Below, one piece after another: positions 19,021 through 27,792 of a stretch of 50,379 nucleotides of DNA. The notes under the pieces were generated by a model. It had not been told where the DNA came from. It saw only the letters and a list, made by a program, of their open reading frames with translations, and did not search any database. Numbering within the stretch: position 1 is the first letter of the stretch; the number at the start of each line of letters is the position of its first letter. Origin of the DNA: Pyrinomonadaceae bacterium. Its GTDB lineage: Bacteria; Acidobacteriota; Blastocatellia; Pyrinomonadales; Pyrinomonadaceae. A program made the translations under genes and the position numbers. Where the stretch lies: positions 1 to 50,379 of the forward strand of contig JAIBCA010000056.1 of assembly GCA_019694345.1 (NCBI GenBank), given 5' to 3'.

Positions 19021-19539
19021 ATGCGGATCTATCTGATTGTGGCAATATTGGCGATTTTTTCGAGCGTTGCACTCGGGCAACAGGATTATCGACTGGTTGG
19101 TAAATTACCGGCCCCAATGATGAAATTAGACGATCTGGGCGGCGGCCGGATCGATACGTCGCAGTATAAGGGAAAGCTCGTTGTTTACAACCTCTGGTTC
19201 GTGGGCTGTCCGCCATGTATGGAAGAGATACCGAAGTTGAATGAGATCGTCAACGAATTTGCGGGTGCGGACGTCGAGTTTGTCGGCCTTTCGACAAGCA
19301 ATGCCGCTGATATCAACAGGTTCATCGCCAAAACCCCATTTAGATATCGCCTGGTCCCGAGTGCCGGAAAGGATATGCTTATCAACTTTGGCCTGGCCGG
19401 CCCGGACGGCTCGCTCAACGTACCGTTTCCGACTCACGTCGTTGTTGATCGTGACGGTTTTATCGCGTATCGGGCGGTCGGATTAAAGGGCGTCGAAGGG
19501 GTTCGCGAGATCCTGCGACGGGAAACTGCTCTGAAATAG
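19021..19539 (+). CDS. Periplasmic TlpA-like thioredoxin (CPPC)
   Basis: The 172-residue product has a signal peptide ending near A-L-G-Q (about residue 20) and a thioredoxin-like core: L-V-V-Y-N-L-W-F-V-G-C-P-P-C-M-E-E-I-P with active site C-P-P-C, and a cis-Pro region V-P-F-P-T-H-V-V-V-D. A strong GGAGGG ribosome-binding site sits 6 bases upstream. It likely shares a periplasmic thiol-redox role with the CEIC paralogue upstream, but the intervening terminator means separate transcription. Confidence 0.88.
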   Translation: MRIYLIVAILAIFSSVALGQQDYRLVGKLPAPMMKLDDLGGGRIDTSQYKGKLVVYNLWFVGCPPCMEEIPKLNEIVNEFAGADVEFVGLSTSNAADINRFIAKTPFRYRLVPSAGKDMLINFGLAGPDGSLNVPFPTHVVVDRDGFIAYRAVGLKGVEGVREILRRETALK

Positions 19540-19540
19540 T

Positions 19541-19569
19541 TTGTCTGCGAGTGAGATTTGGGTTATATT
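19541..19569 (+). promoter_or_regulatory. Promoter for tRNA-Ser
   Basis: TTGTCT (19541-19546), a 17-base spacer and TATATT (19564-19569) lie 20 bases before the tRNA. The spacing and boxes fit a housekeeping promoter. Confidence 0.5.
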
Positions 19570-19588
19570 TTTGAATTGCCTCGATTGC

Positions 19589-19674
19589 GGAGAGGTAGCC
19601 TAATTGGTAAGGCAGTAGTCTTGAAAACTACCGCGAGTGATCGCTTGCAGGTTCGAGTCCTGTCCTCTCCGCCA
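19589..19674 (+). tRNA. tRNA-Ser (anticodon UGA)
   Basis: The 86-base sequence folds as a class II tRNA. The acceptor GGAGAGG pairs with CCTCTCC, and the D arm is GCC/GGC. The anticodon stem GTAGT/ACTAC holds the loop CTTGAAA (anticodon TGA, 19622-19624). A long variable arm and a T arm with TTCGAGT follow. The discriminator is G and CCA is encoded. The long variable arm and G73 are serine-tRNA hallmarks. Confidence 0.96.
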
Positions 19675-19819
19675 CTTTTCCTTCATCCCCTGTAATCGCC
19701 GGTTTTGTCACGCTGAACGCGTTTTAACGCAGCGGCATTTCGACATTACATAAAAATTACCTTCGATCCCAAGATTTTTCTTGCTTTGCGGCAACGTTAT
19801 GGTATAGCCTAGTGCAAAC

Positions 19820-19837
19820 TGAATGATGGTTCATTCA
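19820..19837. promoter_or_regulatory. FadR-type operator
   Basis: TGAATGATGGTTCATTCA is a 7+7 inverted repeat with a 4-base spacer. It matches the Bacillus FadR (TetR-type) consensus TGAATGA-N4-TCATTCA at every arm position. It lies 11 bases upstream of the fadR-like start, just after a plausible -10 (TATAGC, 19803-19808; -35 TTGCTT, 19781-19786), so binding would block transcription of fadR and fadD. Confidence 0.75.
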
Positions 19838-19848
19838 TAATCTGCATT

Positions 19849-20466
19849 ATGCCTCGTACAAACCGCAGCGGCCAATCGGCAAGGTCCGTCGTGACCGACA
19901 AACGCGAAGCGATCCTGCGCGCGGCGATCAAGGTATTTGCCGTCAAGGGTTATTTCAACTCGAAGGTGGCGGATATCGCCAGTGAGGCCGGCATTGCCGA
20001 CGGAACCGTATATCTCTACTTCAAAAGCAAGGAAGAGGTACTCCACTCCATCTTCGATCGAGCTATGAGCGAGTTTATCGAGGAGGGCAAGCGCGAGATC
20101 AGCTTGATAGCGGCGCCTGAGGATCGGATCCGCAAGATCGCACAACTGCATTTAGAAAAGCTCGGTTCGGACCGTGACATGGCAGTGGTCTTTCAGGTCG
20201 AGCTGCGAGGGTCGACCAAGTTTATGCAGGAATTTTCGGCGGCCGGCTTTAGCGAGTATCTTGACATCATCCGGCAGACGATCGAAGACGGCCAGAAGGC
20301 CGGCGCTTTTCGCAGCGATATCAAACCCATAGTCTGTGCAAAGATACTCTACGGTGCTCTCGATGAAATGGTAACAAACTGGATCCTGTCCAAAAGGTCC
20401 TATCCGCTTGCGCCGATGGCTGACGAAGTACTAAGGATATTCTTTGGGGGCGTGATGACCGTATGA
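19849..20466 (+). CDS. fadR: TetR-family fatty-acid-metabolism regulator, FadR-like
   Basis: The 205-residue TetR-type repressor has an N-terminal HTH: I-L-R-A-A-I-K-V-F-A-V-K-G-Y-F-N-S-K-V, then I-A-S-E-A-G-I-A-D-G-T-V-Y-L-Y-F-K-S-K-E-E. This is the version found in Gram-positive FadR, whose ligand is long-chain acyl-CoA. The C-terminal ligand domain is of normal size. A near-perfect FadR operator lies just upstream, supporting autoregulation, and its stop overlaps the acyl-CoA ligase start by 4 bases (ATGA). Acyl-CoA made by that ligase would relieve repression: a closed feedback loop. Confidence 0.85.
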   Translation: MPRTNRSGQSARSVVTDKREAILRAAIKVFAVKGYFNSKVADIASEAGIADGTVYLYFKSKEEVLHSIFDRAMSEFIEEGKREISLIAAPEDRIRKIAQLHLEKLGSDRDMAVVFQVELRGSTKFMQEFSAAGFSEYLDIIRQTIEDGQKAGAFRSDIKPIVCAKILYGALDEMVTNWILSKRSYPLAPMADEVLRIFFGGVMTV

Positions 20467-22316
20467 CCGAAAATCCGGCCGCAACGTCGCCCGTTTCCCG
20501 CGGAATCCCGCTTACACCGGATGAGCCACGCACGCTTGCGGATCTATTCGTTCGGTCCGCAAGGAAATTTGACCTGCCCGATGCGCTGAATTTTAAAGCC
20601 GACGGTCAATGGCGGTCTATAACTTCGGCCAAAATGGTCGAACGGGCTGAGAACATAGCTCTCGGCCTACATTCGCTCGGCCTGGTAAAAGGCGACCGGG
20701 CCGCGATCCTGGCGGGAAATTCGCCGGAATGGACACTGTCGGACGCGGGTTGCCAGTTTGGCGGATTTGTCGACGTTCCGATATACACGACCCTCTCGCC
20801 AGGCTCGGTCAGTTACATCATCAACGATTCGCAAACGCGAGTATTCTTTATTCAGAACGCCGAGATCTACGAACGCCTTCGAGATGCGATCGCCGGATGC
20901 GGGTCGGTCGAGAAGCTGGTCTTCTTTGACCGATCGGGCGTCGAAAGTGATCTGGCCATCTCGCTGGACGAGCTCGAATCCGCCGGGGCAGAGCTTCGCG
21001 GGTCCCAACCCGACCTGCCGCAAAAGCTACGCGATGCCGTCGGCCCGGAGGACGTCGCTACTCTGATCTACACCAGCGGCACCACGGGCGAGCCCAAGGG
21101 AGTGATGCTCAGTCACTCGAACCTGATCTCAAACACGATCGACGCCAGTGAGAAGTTCTCGTTTTCGGGCCATGACATCTCATTGTCGGTGCTGCCGTTG
21201 TCACACGTATTTGAACGTACGGGCATGTACGTTTACATACTCTCGGGCATGGGGGTTTACTTTGCCGAGTCGATCGAGAAGGTCCCCGATAATCTGAAAG
21301 AGGTCAAACCGACGATCTTTATCGGCGTCCCACGCATTTTCGAAAAGGTCTATGAAAAGGCCCGCCTTTCGGCCGCACGGAGCAGCCCCATCAGAGAGCG
21401 CATCTTTGACTGGTCGATAGAGATCGCCAAGGAATTTGCTCTGGCAAATGAAAAAGGCATTCCTGTGAGCGTGGCTCTCGCCGCAAAACACCGGCTTGCC
21501 GACAAGATAGTCTATGCCAAGATGCGCGAATTTTTTGGCGGGCGGCTGCGATTTTGCATTACCGGCGGGGCGGCACTCTCGGATGATATCTACCTGATAT
21601 TCACGGGTGCCGGGATCTCGATCATGCAGGGCTACGGCCTGACCGAAACGTCGCCTGTGATCTCGTCGAATAATCCGATCGCACATCGCTTGGGGACGGT
21701 CGGAAAGCCGATCCGCAACGTCAGCGTCCGGATCGCCGACGATGGCGAGATCGAGGTCACCGGGCCGGGGGTCATGCTCGGTTATTACAACAAGGAACAG
21801 GAGACCCGCGAGGTCTTTACCGATGATGGATGGTTCCGGACCGGCGATATCGGGCACGTCGACGCTGACGGATTTTTGGAGATCACCGATCGCAAGAAGG
21901 AACTTTTCAAGACCTCCGGCGGCAAGTACATCGCCCCGACACATATCGAGCAGATGATCAAACATTCTCGATTTGTGAGTCAGGTCGTACTCGTCGGCAA
22001 CCATAGGCGATTTCCGGCGGCGCTGATCGTACCGAACTTTGAAATGCTCGAGTCATACGCGCACCTCAAGGAACTCGACCTCAAAACACCGGCCGAATTT
22101 TGTGCGAACGCCCGGATACGCAACCTATTCGAACGCCAGATCGCGGCGGTGACCGAGGGACTGGCGCAGTTTGAAAAGGTCAAGAACTTTGCGCTTTTGG
22201 AAAATGAATTGACCGTCGATGGCGGCGAACTCACACCGACGATGAAGGTGAAGCGGCGTGTGGTCGATGAAAAGTACAAAAAGCTGATCGACGAGATGTA
22301 CGCCGATCATCCGTAA
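20463..22316 (+). CDS. Long-chain acyl-CoA synthetase (AMP-forming)
   Basis: The 617-residue adenylate-forming enzyme activates fatty acids to acyl-CoA using ATP. Conserved motifs are intact: the P-loop-like Y203-T-S-G-T-T-G-E-P-K-G213, the A5 motif G-Y-G-L-T-E-T-S-P, the A7 region G-W-F-R-T-G-D-I-G and the hinge D-R-K-K-E-L-F-K-T-S-G-G-K-Y-I-A-P. The pattern is that of the FAA1/FadD15-like cytosolic group (about 600 residues). The gene is translationally coupled to the fadR-like regulator. It converges with the polysaccharide-export gene, with 6 bases between the stops. Confidence 0.93.
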   Translation: MTENPAATSPVSRGIPLTPDEPRTLADLFVRSARKFDLPDALNFKADGQWRSITSAKMVERAENIALGLHSLGLVKGDRAAILAGNSPEWTLSDAGCQFGGFVDVPIYTTLSPGSVSYIINDSQTRVFFIQNAEIYERLRDAIAGCGSVEKLVFFDRSGVESDLAISLDELESAGAELRGSQPDLPQKLRDAVGPEDVATLIYTSGTTGEPKGVMLSHSNLISNTIDASEKFSFSGHDISLSVLPLSHVFERTGMYVYILSGMGVYFAESIEKVPDNLKEVKPTIFIGVPRIFEKVYEKARLSAARSSPIRERIFDWSIEIAKEFALANEKGIPVSVALAAKHRLADKIVYAKMREFFGGRLRFCITGGAALSDDIYLIFTGAGISIMQGYGLTETSPVISSNNPIAHRLGTVGKPIRNVSVRIADDGEIEVTGPGVMLGYYNKEQETREVFTDDGWFRTGDIGHVDADGFLEITDRKKELFKTSGGKYIAPTHIEQMIKHSRFVSQVVLVGNHRRFPAALIVPNFEMLESYAHLKELDLKTPAEFCANARIRNLFERQIAAVTEGLAQFEKVKNFALLENELTVDGGELTPTMKVKRRVVDEKYKKLIDEMYADHP

Positions 22317-22322
22317 GCTTTG

Positions 22323-23312
22323 CTAGTAAAGAATGCTGGATCCTAATCCGCCGGTCATGCTGCTGAGGCCGGTCCTGGCGGCGCCGGTCACGACCTCGAG
22401 GATCGTCTGACCAATGCTCTTTTTGGCCTTATCCACCTCGATGATGTCGTACGGCTCGAGCAAGAGATCTTTTTGCTGGCCCTTTTTGATCAGGTCGTAG
22501 TTTGCCGCGATCACTTCGCGATCCTTGGAGTTGGGCTTTAAGCGATAGATCTTGATGTCCTTTGTTTTGGCTTCACGCCGGACGCCGCCGATCTTGGCGA
22601 TGGCCTCGGTCAGCGTCATTCCGCCCTCTTTCAAATAAATGCCCTGCGGAGCCACCACCTCGCCCGTGACGTAAACCGGTGACGCCTTTTGGACCACGAT
22701 GACATCGCCCGGATAGATGACCGGATTGGCCTCTTCTTTTCCGAGCTTTACGCTGGCGAGGCTGTACATTCGCGAGGGCACATCAGTAGCATCGCCGCCG
22801 GTGACCTTCCAATCGCTGTCATCCCGCCCATCCGAACACAGCGGGGCTCGGGTGCGAAAAACCTGGATCATCCCGCCGGCTTCGTCTTTGACGCCGCCCG
22901 AGATCGCAAGTATTTCGACCAGCGTCGCCTTTCGCATCAAGGTGATCTCCTGGGGCTTATTGACCTCGCCGTAAATCGTTGCCGGCGGCCGGCTTTTGCG
23001 CTCGGTCACCCGGACGCTGATCTGCGGATTTCGAAGGTATTTTGCCAGCAGAGCGCTTATGTCGGCACGCAGTTCGCGTTCGGATCGGCATTTAGCGACG
23101 ACCGGTTTGTCGAAAAACGGTACTTCGATCTTGCCGTCCTCGTCGACCGTCGCGACAAAATCGAACTGGGGTTCGCCAAGCACCTTTCCGGTTATCTCAT
23201 CGCCGGGACCGACCATATATCCCTTCTGCACCGGAACGTCAGCCGGCAAGGTCTGACCAAAAGCGATAGCCGAAAGACCAAAGATCAATAAACTTACAAC
23301 CGCACTCTTCAT
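22323..23312 (-). CDS. Wza-like polysaccharide export protein with SLBB domains
   Basis: The 329-residue secreted protein has a signal peptide (cleavage near A-F-G-Q, about residue 20) and the Poly_export domain opening Y-M-V-G-P-G-D-E-I. Two SLBB-type segments follow (I-Y-G-E-V-N-K-P-Q-E-I near residue 115 and V-Y-V-T-G-E-V-V-A-P-Q-G-I-Y near residue 215), each with the I-A-I-S-G-G-V or I-A-K-I-G-G-V turn. Wza-type proteins form the outer-membrane or periplasmic conduit for exopolysaccharide. There is no lipobox. It diverges from the dehydratase/galE operon, which likely supplies sugar precursors. Confidence 0.88.
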   Translation of the reverse strand: MKSAVVSLLIFGLSAIAFGQTLPADVPVQKGYMVGPGDEITGKVLGEPQFDFVATVDEDGKIEVPFFDKPVVAKCRSERELRADISALLAKYLRNPQISVRVTERKSRPPATIYGEVNKPQEITLMRKATLVEILAISGGVKDEAGGMIQVFRTRAPLCSDGRDDSDWKVTGGDATDVPSRMYSLASVKLGKEEANPVIYPGDVIVVQKASPVYVTGEVVAPQGIYLKEGGMTLTEAIAKIGGVRREAKTKDIKIYRLKPNSKDREVIAANYDLIKKGQQKDLLLEPYDIIEVDKAKKSIGQTILEVVTGAARTGLSSMTGGLGSSILY

Positions 23313-23413
23313 CGCAAAACCTCACAAACCCGCCGGTAAAGGATAACCTACAAAAACGCGCTATTCAACCAATTTTCGGCCGAAGACTCACCTAGTTGGA
23401 TGAGTATTTTGCA

Positions 23414-23443
23414 TTGACAGTTGCGCTGTGGTCAAAGTAATTT
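23414..23443 (+). promoter_or_regulatory. Promoter of the nucleotide-sugar operon
   Basis: A perfect TTGACA (23414-23419) is followed after 18 bases by TAATTT (23438-23443), ~40 bases before the dehydratase start. TTGAC and GTCAA (23431-23435) form an inverted repeat over the -35, a possible operator. Confidence 0.45.
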
Positions 23444-23481
23444 CAGAATAAAAGCACTCGTGGAAGAATTTGCCTGGGTAA

Positions 23482-25434
23482 ATGAATCAAGACGATCAGA
23501 TCAGTGAAAATTTCTGGTTCCTGCGGCGTCCGCTCCAATTTATGGCGGATGTCGCGGTTCTATGCGCTGCTTTTTTTATCGCGTACCTGCCCGCCGTCAA
23601 TATCCAGCTCGGCGAATACTACGTCGAGACCGCGCTTCGCCAACTTCCCTTCGTAATTCTGGTCCAACTTTCGACACTCTTTTTGGTCGGGGCTTATTCG
23701 ATCATTTGGCGCTATGTAAGCATCGAGGATATCAAGGTCTTTCTGAAAGCTGCGGCGATCTCGGGCGCGATCCTGATCATCTTTCGATTCCTGCTGATGT
23801 TTACCGAGTTTAACTGGTGGCAGGTACCGATCTCGGTGATCCTGATCGATACGATGATGGCGTTCGGCGGGCTGCTGGCCCTGCGGATCACGCGCCGATT
23901 CATTTATGAACTCGACGAAAAGAACCGGATCCACTCGGGCCGCAAGCGTGGCAAGCAAAAACCGACGCTGCTCGTCGGAGCGGGACGAATGGGTGCCACA
24001 CTCGCCAAGGAAATGCTCGGCCGAAAGGACGCTGAACTCGAAATACGCGGCTTTGTCGATGACGACCCGCGAAAGCGTGGCGGCAGCGTCAGCGGGGTCA
24101 AAGTGCTCGGGACGACACACGACCTGCCGCGGCTGGTCGATGAACTGAACATCAAGCAGGTCGTACTGGCGATCGACCAGGCGCAGGGCAAAGAGATACG
24201 CCGGATAATGGACGTTTGCAGTGCGATACCGGTCAAGGCACAGATCGTACCGAGTCTGAATGAGATCGCACATGGCCGCGTGTCCGTTAGTCGGATTCGC
24301 GACGTACAGATCGAGGATCTGCTCGGCCGCGAACCGATCGAGCTCGACGATCAGAATCTTCATGAGTTTTTGACCGACAAAACGGTAATGGTCACAGGTG
24401 CGGGCGGCTCGATCGGCTCGGAGTTGGTCAGACAGATCACCAACTATTCGCCGAAGCAGATACTGCTGGTCGAGCGGGCCGAGTTCTTTCTATTCCAGAT
24501 AGGACGGGAACTCACTAATACCTTTACCGACGCCAGATTCGTCCCGCTGATAGCCGATATCGGTGACGAACCGCGAATGCGCGAGATATTTGTGCAATAT
24601 CGCCCCGAGGTCATTTTTCACGCCGCTGCGCATAAACATGTACCGCTGATGGAGATAAATGCGTCGGAGGCGATCAAGAACAACGTTTTTGCCACCCGCA
24701 AACTGGGCGAACTCGCGGGCGAATTCGGAGCGGCCGATTTTGTAATGATCTCGACCGACAAAGCGGTCAACCCGACCTCGATCATGGGAGCCTCGAAGCG
24801 AATTGCCGAGATCGTGATCCAGGATCTTAACCATTCGTTTTCGACCAACTATATCGCTGTCAGATTTGGCAATGTTCTTGGCTCGGCAGGTTCGGTCGTC
24901 CCCATTTTTCGCGAGCAGATCGAAAAGGGAGAACCGATAACCGTAACCGACCGCGAAATGACGCGATATTTTATGACCATCCCCGAGGCGTCGCAGCTAG
25001 TTCTGCAGGCGGGTGCCCTGGGTGAGGGCGGCGAGATATTTATCCTCGATATGGGGCAGCCGGTAAAGATCCTCGACCTTGCTGAGGATATGATCAGGCT
25101 CTCGGGACTGACCCCGTACGAAGACATTGATATTCAATTTACCGGCATTCGCAAGGGAGAAAAGCTTTTCGAAGAACTCGAGATAACCGGCGAGAACCTG
25201 CTCAAGACCCGGCACCCGAAAATATTTATCGGCAAGATCGCGACGTATTCGCGGCCTGAGGTCGAGAACATTCTGCGTGAGTTCAGGTCGGCGGTCGAGG
25301 CCCAGAGCGAGGCGCGCGTCCGGGGTGTCTTTAACGAGTTCCTGCCCGAGGCGACGATCACTCAGATCGAACCGGCCGCCACGAACGAAGAGGCCCTGTC
25401 GCAAAATGCGCTGACCGGTTCGGCCCGGAAATAA
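23482..25434 (+). CDS. Membrane-bound nucleotide-sugar 4,6-dehydratase/epimerase (CapD/WbpM/PglF-like)
   Basis: The 650-residue protein has four N-terminal membrane helices (residues ~20-135), a CoA-binding-like Rossmann domain (L-L-V-G-A-G-R-M-G, ~163-171) and a C-terminal SDR catalytic domain with T-G-A-G-G-S-I-G-S (305-313). The catalytic stretch S-T-D-K-A-V-N-P-T-S-I-M435-G-A-S-K439 carries Met in place of the usual SDR tyrosine, as is characteristic of this UDP-GlcNAc 4,6-dehydratase group. It makes UDP-4-keto-6-deoxy sugars for O-antigen, capsule or protein glycans. galE starts 6 bases downstream. Confidence 0.92.
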   Translation: MNQDDQISENFWFLRRPLQFMADVAVLCAAFFIAYLPAVNIQLGEYYVETALRQLPFVILVQLSTLFLVGAYSIIWRYVSIEDIKVFLKAAAISGAILIIFRFLLMFTEFNWWQVPISVILIDTMMAFGGLLALRITRRFIYELDEKNRIHSGRKRGKQKPTLLVGAGRMGATLAKEMLGRKDAELEIRGFVDDDPRKRGGSVSGVKVLGTTHDLPRLVDELNIKQVVLAIDQAQGKEIRRIMDVCSAIPVKAQIVPSLNEIAHGRVSVSRIRDVQIEDLLGREPIELDDQNLHEFLTDKTVMVTGAGGSIGSELVRQITNYSPKQILLVERAEFFLFQIGRELTNTFTDARFVPLIADIGDEPRMREIFVQYRPEVIFHAAAHKHVPLMEINASEAIKNNVFATRKLGELAGEFGAADFVMISTDKAVNPTSIMGASKRIAEIVIQDLNHSFSTNYIAVRFGNVLGSAGSVVPIFREQIEKGEPITVTDREMTRYFMTIPEASQLVLQAGALGEGGEIFILDMGQPVKILDLAEDMIRLSGLTPYEDIDIQFTGIRKGEKLFEELEITGENLLKTRHPKIFIGKIATYSRPEVENILREFRSAVEAQSEARVRGVFNEFLPEATITQIEPAATNEEALSQNALTGSARK

Positions 25435-25440
25435 AAACCA

Positions 25441-26436
25441 ATGGCAATTTTAGTTACAGGCGGGGCAGGCTATATCGGCAGTGTCGCGGTCGATGACCTC
25501 AAGGCTCGCGGCGAAGACGTTGTCGTGGTCGATAATCTGGTTTACGGCCATCGCGAAGCGATCGACGCCGATATCCCGTTCTATCAGGGGAATATCGGAG
25601 ATCGAGACCTCTTGGACCGCATTTTTGCCGAACACGACATCGAATCGTGCATGCACTTTTCGGCATACGCGTACGTCGGCGAATCGGTCGAAGAGCCGAA
25701 AAAGTACTTTGACAACAATTACGTTCAGACGCTGGCACTGCTCGACGCCTTATTGGCGAATGGCGTAAAAAGGTTTGTATTCTCATCGACATGTGCGTCA
25801 TTCGGCGAACCGCAGTATCTGCCGATCGACGAGTCTCACCCGCAATCGCCGACCAATCCGTACGGCTGGACCAAATTCATGGTCGAGCGGACACTGTCCG
25901 CCTATCAGGCCGCATACGGTTTGGATTTTGTCGTACTTCGGTATTTCAATGCGGCGGGAGCAACCGCAAGGCGCGGCGAGGACCACAGTCCGGAGACCCA
26001 TTTGATCCCGTTGGCGTTGTTCGCGGCCTCGGGACGCATTCCGCACGTTTCAATATTTGGCGATGACTATGATACGCCTGACGGAACGGCGATACGCGAC
26101 TATATACACGTATCGGACCTCTCGAGCGCTCACATGGCGGCATTGGACCATCTGAGAGCGGGCAAGAATCCGGAGTTTATCAATCTGGGCAACGGGAATG
26201 GATACTCGGTCAAAGAGGTGATCCGAACCGCCGAACGCGTAACACAGCGGCCGATCAAGGCGGTCATCGCACCGCGGCGGGCGGGCGATCCGTCGAAATT
26301 GGTCGCCAATGCCGCCAAAGCTCGTGAAATACTCGGCTGGCAGCCGCAATTACCAACGCTCGAGGCCATTATCGAGAGCGCCTGGTCGTGGCACAATGCA
26401 AACACGGCGGGCTATTCCGGCTCAGACCGTAAATAA
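25441..26436 (+). CDS. galE: UDP-glucose 4-epimerase GalE
   Basis: The 331-residue extended SDR interconverts UDP-Glc and UDP-Gal (possibly also the N-acetyl forms). It shows T-G-G-A-G-Y-I-G-S (residues 6-14) for NAD binding, the S-S-T catalytic serine-threonine pair near 115-117, Y141-G-W-T-K145 as the YxxxK site, and the D-Y-I-H-V-S-D-L motif. Length is normal. It lies 6 bases after the dehydratase and 15 bases before the aminotransferase, in one likely operon that feeds surface polysaccharide synthesis. Confidence 0.94.
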   Translation: MAILVTGGAGYIGSVAVDDLKARGEDVVVVDNLVYGHREAIDADIPFYQGNIGDRDLLDRIFAEHDIESCMHFSAYAYVGESVEEPKKYFDNNYVQTLALLDALLANGVKRFVFSSTCASFGEPQYLPIDESHPQSPTNPYGWTKFMVERTLSAYQAAYGLDFVVLRYFNAAGATARRGEDHSPETHLIPLALFAASGRIPHVSIFGDDYDTPDGTAIRDYIHVSDLSSAHMAALDHLRAGKNPEFINLGNGNGYSVKEVIRTAERVTQRPIKAVIAPRRAGDPSKLVANAAKAREILGWQPQLPTLEAIIESAWSWHNANTAGYSGSDRK

Positions 26437-26451
26437 CCGGAGGAAGATCCT

Positions 26452-27654
26452 ATGTCTGATCTTAAGATCTCTAAGAGTCGTGTCTCGCGAAAAGCAGCGA
26501 GCTTTACCGAATCGGTCATCCGTGAGATGAGCCGCGAGGCGGTCAAGTATGGCGCGGTCAATCTGGGACAGGGCTTTCCTGATTTTTCGGCCCCCGAGGA
26601 CATCAAGCTCAAGGCCATTGAGGCGATCGCCGCCGACCACAATCAGTACGCGATTACCTGGGGCGTCAAAAGCTTCAGAGACGCGATCGCAAAAAAGACA
26701 ATGTGGTTTCTCGGACTTGATCTGGATCCCGAGGCCGAGATCACCGTCACGTGCGGATCGACCGAAGGGATGATCGCCGCGATGATGGCGACCGTCGATC
26801 CGGGCGACGAAGTGGTCGTTTTCGAACCCTTTTACGAGAATTACGCTCCAGATGCGATCCTTTCGGACGCCGTGCCGCGGCACGTACCGCTGTATCGTAC
26901 CGACAACGGATTCGTTTTTGACCGTGAAGAACTTCGGGCCGCCTTTAACGAAAAGACCAAGGCCATCATCATTTGCAATCCCAACAACCCGACCGGAAAG
27001 GTCTTTACCCGGGACGAATTGGAATTTATCGCCGACCTCTGCAAAGAGTTTGACGTGCTCTGCTTCACCGACGAGATATACGAGCATATCATTTACGGCG
27101 TCGACGAAAACGATCCGCTCTCGCACCACTGCATGGCAAATATCGAAGGAATGCGTGACCGAACGGTCGTTGTTAACTCGCTGTCGAAGACGTATTCGGT
27201 AACGGGCTGGCGCGTCGGGTACTGTATCGCGCCGCCGGACATCACGTCTGCGATAAGAAAGGTACACGACTTTCTTACGGTCGGTGCGGCCAACCCGCTG
27301 CAGCACGCCGGGGCGTACGCACTCGGGCTGCCGGCAAGCTATTATCAGGGGCTGCAGGCCGAATACCTTCGCAAGCGCGACTTTATCGTCCCGGTGTTAA
27401 AGGATGCGGGTTTCAAGTGCGACTATCCCGAGGGCGCGTATTACGTGATGGCTGACATCTCTGATTTTGGCTTTGCCGACGATATCGAATTTACAAAGCA
27501 CTTGATCCGGGAGATCGGTGTCGCGGTGGTTCCCGGTTCGTCGTTCTATCACGAGGCGTCGATGGGCTCTCAGATCGTCCGGTTCTGCTTTTGCAAAAAG
27601 GACGAGACTCTCGATGCCGCCGCTGAGCGCCTTGCCAAACTGAAGCTCGGCTAG
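26452..27654 (+). CDS. Class I/II PLP-dependent aminotransferase (YbdL/kynurenine aminotransferase-like)
   Basis: The 400-residue fold-type I aminotransferase has the PLP lysine K246 in S-L-S-K-T-Y-S-V-T-G-W, N-P-N-N-P-T-G (176-182), Asp207/Tyr210 for the cofactor ring and a late R-F-C-F-C-K-K segment. The N-terminal L-G-Q-G-F-P-D-F-S-A-P and N-Q-Y-A-I-T-W-G resemble methionine and kynurenine/glutamine transaminases. A GGAGGAAG ribosome-binding site is clear. Despite its place after galE, it is not of the DegT sugar-aminotransferase type, so an amino-acid substrate is more likely. Confidence 0.9.
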   Translation: MSDLKISKSRVSRKAASFTESVIREMSREAVKYGAVNLGQGFPDFSAPEDIKLKAIEAIAADHNQYAITWGVKSFRDAIAKKTMWFLGLDLDPEAEITVTCGSTEGMIAAMMATVDPGDEVVVFEPFYENYAPDAILSDAVPRHVPLYRTDNGFVFDREELRAAFNEKTKAIIICNPNNPTGKVFTRDELEFIADLCKEFDVLCFTDEIYEHIIYGVDENDPLSHHCMANIEGMRDRTVVVNSLSKTYSVTGWRVGYCIAPPDITSAIRKVHDFLTVGAANPLQHAGAYALGLPASYYQGLQAEYLRKRDFIVPVLKDAGFKCDYPEGAYYVMADISDFGFADDIEFTKHLIREIGVAVVPGSSFYHEASMGSQIVRFCFCKKDETLDAAAERLAKLKLG

Positions 27655-27792
27655 CGCCTGCCACAATTGCAGCGGGCCGCAAGGCAACCATTTTGCGGCC
27701 TCAACGCAACAAAAATAAAAAAACTGCGTATTTTCTCCTGAAAAGCGCGACTCTCCCGCACCTAAATTTAACTAGAGAAACCTGGAGGTACT

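Noticed and set aside
27675..27700. Hairpin GGCCGCAA/TTGCGGCC after the aminotransferase as terminator
   Set aside because: A stable stem, but no T tract follows on the plus strand; it may be mRNA structure only.
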